Assembly: GCA_030618325.1 (NCBI GenBank)
Contig: JAUXDP010000077.1
Location: forward strand, 1 to 11,608
Length of the DNA: 11,608 bases
Direction of reading: 5' to 3'
DNA from: Methylococcaceae bacterium
GTDB lineage: Bacteria; Pseudomonadota; Gammaproteobacteria; Methylococcales; Methylomonadaceae
The translations under genes were made by a program, and so were the position numbers. This document shows, in pieces, positions 6,849 through 11,608 of this stretch (its first letter is position 1; every line of letters begins with the position of its first letter). The notes beneath the pieces are model-generated. The model had not been told where the DNA came from. It saw only the letters and a program-made list of their open reading frames with translations, and searched no databases.

Positions 6849-7580
6849 ATGGTCTATATTCGTTCTACAATTTATTTTATCGTCACGCTGACTATCACCA
6901 CCATCCTTTTGCCATTAATGCTGGCATCGATGCTGTTACCTTTTTCAGTACGTTATTTTTTTGCCGAGCTTTGGAGTCGTGTGGCGCTTTGGAATTTGAA
7001 AATGATTTGCGGTCTGAGTCATGAAATTACCGGACAGGAAAATATTCCCACCGACCGTAATGCCATTGTACTTTGTAAGCATCAATCTGCCTGGGAAACG
7101 GTAGCTGTTCAGATAATGTTTCCAATGCACACTTTTCTTTTAAAAAAAGAGTTACTCCGCTTACCGGTCTGGGGCTGGGCATTGGCAACACTTGAACCGA
7201 TAGCTATAGATCGAAATGACAGAAGAGCAGCACTAAAATCGTTAACTACACAAGGAGTCAAATGTTTAAATAAAGGTTTATGGCTAATTGTTTTCCCGGA
7301 AGGCACACGCATGGCTCCAGGTACAAAAGGAAAATTTAATTCTGGCGGTAGTTTTCTAGCTCACAAAACCAATACTCCAGTTATTCCAGTTGCTCATAAT
7401 GCTGGAGAATTTTGGCCGCCCCGCAGTTTTTTAAAATATCCAGGGATAATAACAGTCAAAATCGGGCCATTAATCGAAAGCACAAACCGTAAGGCAAGTG
7501 AGTTAAACGCTGAAGCCGAAGCGTGGATAGATAATGCTATGCAGGAAATCAGTGATCCCGCGTATAAAACCTCAAGTTAG
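6849..7580 (+). CDS. plsC: 1-acyl-sn-glycerol-3-phosphate acyltransferase (PlsC/LPA acyltransferase family)
   Basis: 243-residue inner-membrane enzyme that acylates lysophosphatidic acid to phosphatidic acid in phospholipid synthesis. A hydrophobic N-terminal segment (about 7-33) anchors it. The acyltransferase motifs are KHQSAWET (77-84, catalytic His78), FLLKKELLRLPVWGW (96-110), AIDRND (119-124), FPEGTR (149-154) and TPVIPVAHN (176-184). Motif I reads H-x4-E (His78, Glu83) instead of the textbook H-x4-D. I recall this variant as usual for a proteobacterial subgroup that includes Pseudomonas and Neisseria homologues, so activity is expected. The ATG follows the gmhB stop by three bases with no good ribosome site, suggesting translational coupling. 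This may be a second acyltransferase beside a housekeeping PlsC elsewhere, with its own fatty-acid preference. Confidence 0.9.
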   Translation: MVYIRSTIYFIVTLTITTILLPLMLASMLLPFSVRYFFAELWSRVALWNLKMICGLSHEITGQENIPTDRNAIVLCKHQSAWETVAVQIMFPMHTFLLKKELLRLPVWGWALATLEPIAIDRNDRRAALKSLTTQGVKCLNKGLWLIVFPEGTRMAPGTKGKFNSGGSFLAHKTNTPVIPVAHNAGEFWPPRSFLKYPGIITVKIGPLIESTNRKASELNAEAEAWIDNAMQEISDPAYKTSS

Positions 7581-7726
7581 AATCCATAATCTTTAAGTTT
7601 AAGAATTGGTTTGTGCATATACTTCGCGCAGTCGGATGCAGTTTTATGTCGGTCGGTTATTGCCGATAGACTGCTTTGCTGAAATAGTTGCAAGTTGCTT
7701 AGCCCCCATTTCAACGACTTGCTATC

Positions 7727-7755
7727 AACAAAAATTCGAATGATTAGAGGCACCC
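7727..7755 (-). repeat. Inverted orphan end of the 6156-6296 repeat element
   Basis: Read on the minus strand from 7755, this 29-base stretch matches 6156-6184 with one difference (C for A at its 14th base). It starts GGGTGCCTCTAAT and ends with TTTTTGTT. The similarity stops there, and no matching opposite end is visible back to the plsC stop. The rest of the plsC-antitoxin gap (7581-7826) holds a short inverted repeat GCAGTC/GACTGC (about 7628-7675) and no credible gene. It may be the remnant end of a longer insertion sequence of the same family. Confidence 0.65.
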
Positions 7756-7767
7756 AAAAATTACTTC

Positions 7768-7801
7768 TTGACAATCGAACCAAGTCAGACCAGACTATAG
7801 T
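7768..7801 (+). promoter_or_regulatory. Possible promoter/operator of the Phd/YefM-VapC operon
   Basis: A perfect -35-like TTGACA lies at 7768-7773. The best -10-like box TATAGT (7796-7801) is 22 bases away, longer than usual. That box lies in the 8-base palindrome ACTATAGT (7794-7801), a plausible half-site or operator for autorepression by the antitoxin. The position, 26-59 bases before the antitoxin ATG, is right, but the evidence is weak. Confidence 0.25.
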
Positions 7802-7826
7802 TCAGGCATATTAAAAGGGGTTACTC

Positions 7827-8087
7827 ATGCATATCACCAATATTTCAGAGGCTAAAGCCAGTTTGTCACATTTGATAAAGGTAGTTCAGGAAACTAATGA
7901 ACCCATCATTATTGGCAAAGCAGGCAAGCCGGTTGCAGTGTTGTCTGCATTTAAAGAAGATCTAAGCCCTCGTAAATTAGGTGGAAGTTGGGAAGGGAAG
8001 GTAAAAATAGCAGAAGATTTTGATGCCTTGGACAATGAGATCACGGAAAGTTTTTATGATTCATCTATTTTTCCTGACAAGAAGTGA
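7827..8087 (+). CDS. Phd/YefM-family antitoxin of a type II toxin-antitoxin pair
   Basis: 86 residues. The N-terminal MHITNISEAKASLSHLIKVV followed by EPIIIGKAGKPVAVLSAF (residues 25-42) is the Phd/YefM DNA-binding dimer fold, which autoregulates its operon. The C-terminal GGSWEGKVKIAEDFDALDNEI (52-72) is the flexible part expected to bind and block the toxin, as in antitoxins paired with PIN-domain toxins. The start is well supported by AAAAGGGG seven bases upstream. The stop TGA overlaps the GTG of the toxin gene by four bases (GTGA), so toxin is made only behind antitoxin translation. Found just downstream of an orphan repeat end, which suits an acquired module. Confidence 0.9.
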   Translation: MHITNISEAKASLSHLIKVVQETNEPIIIGKAGKPVAVLSAFKEDLSPRKLGGSWEGKVKIAEDFDALDNEITESFYDSSIFPDKK

Positions 8088-8461
8088 ACTTGCTTCTTGA
8101 TACGCATGTATTAATTTGGGCGTTGGAAAATAACCCTACGATTTCAGACATAGCTCGTAATGCTATCATTGATGGCAAAAATATGGTTTTTGTCAGTTCT
8201 GCATCTGCTTGGGAAATCAGCATAAAAAAAGGGTTAGGAAAACTTGAGGTACCAAATAATTTGCTGGAAGAAATTAAGCAGCACCGTTTTATTTTACTGG
8301 ATATGAAGTTTGAGCATGCTCAATTAGCAGGAGAGTTACCTTATATTCACAAAGACCCATTTGATCGTGTGCTAATTGCCCAGGCTGTTGTTGAAAAACT
8401 AACTTTAGTTACAAGAGACAGCTTTATGCCACAGTATAATGTAAATACGCTCAAAGCATAA
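8084..8461 (+). CDS. VapC-type PIN-domain toxin (ribonuclease)
   Basis: 125-residue PIN-domain protein, a Mg-dependent endoribonuclease held inactive by the preceding antitoxin. It carries the four expected acidic positions: Asp6 in LLDTHVLIW, Glu44 in SAWEISIK, Asp94 in HKDPFDRVLIAQA, and Asp112 in VTRDSF. The length is usual for VapC. The start is the GTG at 8084 that overlaps the antitoxin stop; no better start is possible without losing Asp6. No key residue is missing, so the toxin is probably active. The RNA target cannot be predicted; VapC relatives cut tRNA-fMet or the rRNA sarcin-ricin loop. No terminator is obvious downstream. Confidence 0.9.
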   Translation: MNLLLDTHVLIWALENNPTISDIARNAIIDGKNMVFVSSASAWEISIKKGLGKLEVPNNLLEEIKQHRFILLDMKFEHAQLAGELPYIHKDPFDRVLIAQAVVEKLTLVTRDSFMPQYNVNTLKA

Positions 8462-8523
8462 ATAGTGAAAGTAATTTCCCATACTCCAAGGCACCTGCAC
8501 CACAATGAGAAACTCGGGTACAA

Positions 8524-8543
8524 TATACTTCGCGAGAAGTATA
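8524..8543. repeat. Perfect 8-base hairpin with GCGA tetraloop
   Basis: TATACTTC and GAAGTATA flank a GCGA loop, a stable GNRA-type hairpin if transcribed. It lies 63 bases after the vapC-like stop. No T-run follows, so it is not a clear Rho-independent terminator. It could protect the 3-prime end of the toxin messenger or be a protein-binding palindrome. Confidence 0.5.
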
Positions 8544-8580
8544 CATAACCTTTTAATACTTCCCTCTGTTTTTTAAACGC

Positions 8581-8610
8581 CTGAAAAAACAAAGCTGATT
8601 CACGTATAAT
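8581..8610 (+). promoter_or_regulatory. Candidate sigma-70 promoter of the lipoprotein gene
   Basis: A perfect -10 box TATAAT (8605-8610) is preceded by CTGAAA (8581-8586, 4 of 6 to TTGACA) at an 18-base spacer. It lies about 40 bases before the ATG at 8650, consistent with a separate transcription unit. Confidence 0.4.
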
Positions 8611-8649
8611 TTCGATATTATAGCTTCATTAACCCTACCGAATATTCTT

Positions 8650-9078
8650 ATGAAAAAAACCTTATTGCTAACTGCATTTTTAATATTGCTTTCAGGTTGT
8701 TCCGAAAAGGAACAATTTGAGCAGGCTGTCTTGAAAGACATGCAAAAAGATCAGGACATTAAAGATTATAAAATTGATCCTGAAAACATGGCTGACTGTG
8801 TTGTTGAAAGTATTAGTAAAAAAATGCCTGGTGTTTTTATCGGTGATCCCGAACGCTGGAAAGCTTACTTGCTTTACACTAAAATGATCGGGCTGAGTGA
8901 GGCTGAAGACCCTCAACAAACACTTAAAGAACTACAAGCAGAATTTGGCAGTGGCCGCAAGCTCTCTGAAGCAAAAAGCCGTTATTCCCAAAGCGTATAC
9001 GATTGCCTTGGCCAAGTAATGATGGAATTTGGCGAACCTGAGTCCGAGCAACCAAATACGAATCCCACTACTCCATAA
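8650..9078 (+). CDS. Small lipoprotein of unknown function
   Basis: 142 residues. An N-terminal signal peptide (MKKTLLLTAFLILLSGC) ends in the lipobox LSGC with Cys17 as the lipidated residue. Ser at +2 suggests sorting to the outer membrane. The mature part is hydrophilic and mostly helical in appearance, with two further cysteines (Cys50 in MADCVVESI and Cys119 in YDCLGQVM) that could pair in the periplasm. The tail from about 128 is rich in Pro, Thr, Glu and Asn and looks disordered. I do not recognise a named family. The gene lies alone between two toxin-antitoxin modules that point towards it, and ends 17 bases from the convergent antitoxin gene, so it is probably its own transcription unit. 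It may be a native gene between acquired modules. Confidence 0.85.
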   Translation: MKKTLLLTAFLILLSGCSEKEQFEQAVLKDMQKDQDIKDYKIDPENMADCVVESISKKMPGVFIGDPERWKAYLLYTKMIGLSEAEDPQQTLKELQAEFGSGRKLSEAKSRYSQSVYDCLGQVMMEFGEPESEQPNTNPTTP

Positions 9079-9095
9079 ACCTCTTACATTATTAT

Positions 9096-9359
9096 TTAAT
9101 GCACTTTATCCCATTCGGGGACATCATGATTTTTTTGTACAGAAGCAAGTACTTTATTAACTTTAGTTTTTAAAGAAGAAATATTTTTTCTAGAAATTCT
9201 TGTTTCTATAGCTGAAAGCACCTCTATTTGGCTAATTTGTGTTGTAAGCATATAGTTGGCAAGGTTATTCATTGAAACACCTTGATTGTGCGCTTCATTT
9301 TCTAACCGCGCCTTCAAATCAACGGGAATTCTTAAAGTGACTACTTGCGTCTTACTCAT
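9096..9359 (-). CDS. Ribbon-helix-helix antitoxin (CopG/HicB-like DNA-binding) paired with PIN toxin
   Basis: 87 residues. VVTLRIPVDLKARLENEAHN (6-25) followed by GVSMNNLANYMLTT (27-40) is a ribbon-helix-helix domain: one strand that reads DNA and two helices. The C-terminal half (41-87) is charged and probably wraps the toxin. The ATG at 9359 lies inside the end of the toxin gene (8-base overlap, ATGAGTAA), but it has its own good ribosome site, GGAG eight bases upstream, so it can be translated independently of the toxin. It is the second gene of the operon, the reverse of the usual antitoxin-first order. Function is inferred from the domain and the partner. Confidence 0.8.
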   Translation of the reverse strand: MSKTQVVTLRIPVDLKARLENEAHNQGVSMNNLANYMLTTQISQIEVLSAIETRISRKNISSLKTKVNKVLASVQKNHDVPEWDKVH

Positions 9360-9786
9360 AATTTTTTCTCCACATTTGATAAAAATCTTTTGGTGTTACC
9401 GCCTTGAACTTAAAATCTCTTAATTCTCCACCATCAAAATCACGTATATTTGAGGTGATTAGATAGTGACTATTGCTAGCAAATACACACTCAATAAATA
9501 GGTTATCGTCTTCATCCCTCAAGTTTGGCCGAAGCCTATAATATATTTTTTGTTTTTGTGCCAGAAGAACCAATAAATCAAGTACATCTTCAACTTGCTC
9601 AGTATTCAGTCTTGTAAGCTTAAGAATTTCTTCTCTTTTCAATACATCATCATATTCAAGTAATATCTGTGTTGATAGAGCAAGATTAATCTTCTCATTT
9701 GTGATGAGCCGGAGAATCTTATGTGACGCACCAGATTGACTAATATGTGCTGCTAACAAAACATTTGTATCCATGGTCACTATCAT
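9352..9786 (-). CDS. PIN-domain toxin of a toxin-first type II toxin-antitoxin operon
   Basis: 144 residues from the ATG at 9786. It fits the group often named putative toxin component, PIN family: MDTNVLLAAH (Asp6), ALSTQILLEYDDVL (Glu44), LRDEDDNLFIECVFASNSHYLITSNIRDF (acidic cluster 91-94, then Asp116 after TSN). All four acidic positions of the nuclease are present. A GTG at 9804 would add six residues; I prefer the ATG because the fold begins just before Asp6, although neither start has a clear Shine-Dalgarno, and an ATG at 9774 is a further option. It overlaps the antitoxin by eight bases. The upstream region (9787-9969) also serves the divergent pilin gene. It differs in type from the VapC-like toxin at 8084, so the two modules are separate acquisitions and not a duplication. 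Confidence 0.82.
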   Translation of the reverse strand: MIVTMDTNVLLAAHISQSGASHKILRLITNEKINLALSTQILLEYDDVLKREEILKLTRLNTEQVEDVLDLLVLLAQKQKIYYRLRPNLRDEDDNLFIECVFASNSHYLITSNIRDFDGGELRDFKFKAVTPKDFYQMWRKNYE

Positions 9787-9840
9787 AGATAAAAATGATA
9801 GCACATACGAATACTAAATTCTATGAGTAGATTTTATACT

Positions 9841-9905
9841 CCCCAATTCCAAAGAAATTATTCGTTTCTTAATCTATCTTTAGTATCTATGTGTCCTGAG
9901 TATTG
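9841..9905 (+). repeat. Direct repeat, copy A, upstream of the first pseudopilin
   Basis: This block and 10651-10715 are alike over about 65 bases. The best part is 20 bases with one difference (9845-9864 against 10659-10678, AATTCCAAAG then AATTATTCG). It is followed by TATCTAT and GAGTATtG/GAGTATcG in matching order with small gaps. Copy A ends 64 bases before the pilin ATG. It may be a shared regulatory region or a trace of tandem duplication of the pilin unit. Confidence 0.6.
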
Positions 9906-9969
9906 AATGAACAGATACTAAATTTAGATAAATGTACAAACCAGATCAATTCAAAAATTCTAGAAAAAT

Positions 9970-10512
9970 ATGACTAGCGAAGGCTTTACGATTCTAGAAC
10001 TAATGACCACTGTCGCTATTGCAGGGATTCTTGTGTCGGTAGCTATGCCAGGTTTTACTTATACCATTAAAAGCAATCGCTTGACCTCCATTAATAATGA
10101 TCTCGTGTCTGCTTTAAATCTGGCGCGCAGTGAAGCTGTTAAAAGGAATCAGCAGGTTATTGTGCGAAAAACTGGAATCAATTGGGAGGATGGCTGGCAT
10201 GTTTTTGTTGATATAGATCGCAGTTCACCAGCTTCCGATGCGAATCAATTTAATGATGATGGTGATACCACGCTTTGTGAAAGCAGTGAAGATTGTGTGT
10301 TGCGGATCTATTCTGCTTTACCGGTAGGCTATACTCTACGAACCAACATATTTACTAATTTTATCCGTTACAAACCAACAGGACAAATCAGTTTAAGCAC
10401 CGGGGGAACCTTTGCCATTTGCAAAAATAATGATGTAAACGCATCTAAAGAAATCATTGTAATAACAACTGGCCGGACGAGGCTGGACGGCGGGAATACA
10501 TGCTTAATCTAA
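9970..10512 (+). CDS. GspH/FimT-family type IV pseudopilin, first copy
   Basis: 180 residues. A class III prepilin signal, EG|FTILELMTTVAIAGILVSVAMPGF, gives cleavage after Gly5 and Glu at +5 of the mature protein, as needed for N-methylation and assembly. The hydrophobic helix is followed by SNRLTSINNDLVSALNLARSEAVKRNQ (35-61), the hallmark of the FimT/GspH group of minor pilins. Cys103 with Cys109 and Cys151 with Cys178 may form two disulfides. The leader MTSEG is unusually short and lacks Lys or Arg. An in-frame TAG three codons upstream rules out a longer start, and no Shine-Dalgarno is evident. It is paralogous to the next gene. Such minor pilins prime pilus assembly and, in some bacteria, bind DNA during uptake; which role applies is unknown. 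It is transcribed divergently from the PIN toxin. Confidence 0.87.
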   Translation: MTSEGFTILELMTTVAIAGILVSVAMPGFTYTIKSNRLTSINNDLVSALNLARSEAVKRNQQVIVRKTGINWEDGWHVFVDIDRSSPASDANQFNDDGDTTLCESSEDCVLRIYSALPVGYTLRTNIFTNFIRYKPTGQISLSTGGTFAICKNNDVNASKEIIVITTGRTRLDGGNTCLI

Positions 10513-10650
10513 AACAGAGGATTTTCTCTAAGAACCTGCTCAAAATCTACCATGTAGACCATTTACGACTTGATTAATTACCATGAAGATAATTAAGAAA
10601 AGAACAAAAGCCATTACTTTCTTCATGCCCTTCATAGTAAAAAAAACCTA

Positions 10651-10715
10651 CCCCCCACAATTCCAAAGCAATTATTCGATTCTAACCTATCCTTATATCT
10701 ATACATTGAGTATCG
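10651..10715 (+). repeat. Direct repeat, copy B, upstream of the second pseudopilin
   Basis: Second copy of the 9841-9905 block, with the same order of conserved parts (AATTCCAAAG, AATTATTCG, TATCTAT, GAGTATCG). It ends exactly where the large palindrome begins, so it is 279 bases from the next pilin ATG, compared with 64 in copy A. The palindrome therefore looks inserted into a duplicated upstream region. Confidence 0.6.
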
Positions 10716-10867
10716 TCCCATGCTCTGCGTCATTGCCATTAAGTTAAGAAAATAACATAGGATGTGCTGACGATAGGAAGCGCATCAATCGCGGAAAGAT
10801 GCGCTTCGTACTTCAGCACATCCTATGTTATTTTCTTAACTTAATGGCAGTGACGGAGACCGTGGGA
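10716..10867. mobile_element. 152-base palindromic element with 37-base perfect arms
   Basis: The arm 10734-10770 is exactly complementary to 10813-10849 (37 of 37; it contains AAGTTAAGAAAATAAC and GGATGTGCTGA). The outer 18 bases (10716-10733 with 10850-10867, beginning TCCCA and ending TGGGA) pair with four mismatches. Inside, GAAGCGCATC (10777-10786) pairs with GATGCGCTTC (10798-10807) after a small bulge, leaving an 11-base loop. It has no coding capacity. The near-perfect arms mean recent origin, gene conversion between arms, or selection. The outer TCCCATGCTCTGCGT segment resembles a short palindrome I recall as common in proteobacterial genomes, so this may be one repeat nested in another. 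Its mobility is inferred. Confidence 0.75.
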
Positions 10868-10994
10868 ACTATTTTTATTCGATAAAAAGATGCTCAAACC
10901 GGCTCAACCTAATAACTAAGACTCAGTTAACATTCATTTTTTCAATTTTGTACTAAACTTGCTGTTAATTGTATTCCTTCCTTAACTGGAAATT

Positions 10995-11608
10995 ATGGGC
11001 TTTCATTTAAATATATTATATAAACAAGGGTTTACACTGCTTGAGTTGATGGTGACGTTGGCTATTGCCGCAATTCTTATGACGGTGGCTGTACCAAGCT
11101 TCACCGAGAGCATAAGAAGTAATCGGTTAACAACAACTAACAATGAGTTTTTAGCTTCACTAAACCTTGCGCGTAGCGAGGCCATCAAGCGAGGTGCATC
11201 AGTCACCGTTCGTAAAGTTGATAACAACTCATTCTCTAATCTTGGCGCCGGAGCAAACTGGGAAAATGGCTGGGATGTTTTTACTGACGTTGATAACGAT
11301 GGGAATTTTGATGCTGGAACCGATGTACCGATCAGGACTTATCAATCGGTTCCGGTAAATTTTACCTTAAGGGGTAATAATATTTTCCCAAGCTTTATAA
11401 GCTTCACCTCAACTGGTCTCAGCAATAATGCGGCTACAGGTAGTTTTACTCTTTGTGATAACACCGATGGTGACAACCTTCCTCAAGCTAATACTGCAAG
11501 ATTTATTCTAGTAAACTCTGTGGGAAGACCTCGAATGGGGGTCGATACTAACAATGATGGCATTCCAAACGCAGATAGTGTAGTCAGTGCTGCATCCAAC
11601 ATCACTTC
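10995..11608 (+). CDS. GspH/FimT-family type IV pseudopilin, second copy, C-terminus outside the window
   Basis: Open from the ATG at 10995 to the window end (204 codons, no stop). The leader MGFHLNILYKQG (12 residues, with Lys10) is cleaved before F13, giving mature FTLLELMVTLAIAAILMTVAVPSF with Glu at +5. SNRLTTTNNEFLASLNLARSEAIKRG (42-67) matches the FimT/GspH group and the first copy closely; later parts (NWENGWDVFTDVD at 88-100, PVNFTLRGNNIF at 120-131) also align. Two Asp/Asn-rich loops, DVDNDGNFDAGTD (98-110) and DTNNDGIPNADS (184-195), resemble calcium-binding loops. Cys154 probably pairs with a Cys beyond the edge. Further minor-pilin genes (pilV, pilW, pilX, pilY1, pilE) often follow such a gene, but that region is not visible here. 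Confidence 0.88.
   Translation, partial: MGFHLNILYKQGFTLLELMVTLAIAAILMTVAVPSFTESIRSNRLTTTNNEFLASLNLARSEAIKRGASVTVRKVDNNSFSNLGAGANWENGWDVFTDVDNDGNFDAGTDVPIRTYQSVPVNFTLRGNNIFPSFISFTSTGLSNNAATGSFTLCDNTDGDNLPQANTARFILVNSVGRPRMGVDTNNDGIPNADSVVSAASNIT

Larger units (their letters stand above)
10513..10994. other. 482-base gene-free interval between the two pseudopilins
   Basis: From left to right: 10513-10650 is AT-rich with only weak dyads (TTAATTA/TAATTAA around 10572-10594) and no clear terminator. 10651-10715 is direct repeat copy B. 10716-10867 is a large palindrome. 10868-10994 is AT-rich leader to the second pilin with no convincing promoter boxes; a weak GGA lies before the ATG. No credible gene or RNA gene was found. 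Confidence 0.6.

Noticed and set aside
6156..7755. Composite transposon carrying gmhB and plsC
   Set aside because: The inverted ends give the right geometry, but no transposase is present and glyQS-gmhB-plsC is a common ancestral gene order, so capture as cargo is unlikely.
7577..7783. Minus-strand open frame of 68 codons downstream of plsC
   Set aside because: It runs through the orphan repeat end and intergenic sequence, has no recognisable domain, and overlaps the likely toxin-antitoxin promoter.
10583..10747. Plus-strand frame of 54 codons starting MKIIKKRTKAITFF between the pilins
   Set aside because: The start looks like a basic signal sequence, but the frame continues through direct repeat B and ends in the palindrome arm. 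No ribosome site or family similarity is visible.
1..11608. CRISPR array, tRNA or rRNA genes
   Set aside because: No regularly spaced short repeats were seen, and no tRNA-like cloverleaf or rRNA segment was recognised by eye on either strand. A covariance-model scan was not possible here.

Overview
The window looks like chromosome from an AT-leaning Gammaproteobacterium with type IV pili and heptose-containing lipopolysaccharide. The glyQ-glyS-gmhB-plsC order is one also found in Pseudomonas and relatives, the glycyl-tRNA synthetase is the two-subunit bacterial type closely resembling E. coli, and a PilU-type twitching ATPase and FimT/GspH pseudopilins are present. I cannot name a genus.

Layout. 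Positions 1-1608 (minus strand) hold a tightly overlapping operon: a PP-loop ATPase with MnmA/ThiI-like cysteines and a C-terminal extension, a TusA-family sulfur carrier, and a cation diffusion facilitator cut by the window edge. A good -10 box sits upstream at 1644-1649. Divergently, pilU occupies 1722-2891. A 277-base gap with an inverted repeat leads to the housekeeping block glyQ-glyS-gmhB-plsC (3169-7580). A 141-base nearly palindromic, MITE-like element sits exactly between glyS and gmhB and appears to supply the gmhB start codon. A second, inverted copy of its end lies downstream of plsC.

Positions 7581-9804 are accessory in character: a Phd/YefM-VapC toxin-antitoxin pair (plus strand), a small lipoprotein, and a PIN toxin with a ribbon-helix-helix antitoxin in the reversed, toxin-first order (minus strand). 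Positions 9970-11608 carry two paralogous FimT/GspH pseudopilin genes. Each is preceded by a similar 65-base block. The second block is followed directly by a 152-base palindrome with a 37-base perfect arm. The second pilin runs off the window.

How the genes work together: the PP-loop protein and TusA-like protein probably form a sulfur-relay route to RNA thiolation, with the transporter as an unexplained third partner. GlyQ and GlyS form one enzyme. GmhB and PlsC both feed outer-envelope synthesis. PilU and the pseudopilins belong to the type IV pilus machinery. The most unusual content is the palindromic repeat elements and their positions relative to genes, the duplicated pilin units, and the coupled thiolation operon.
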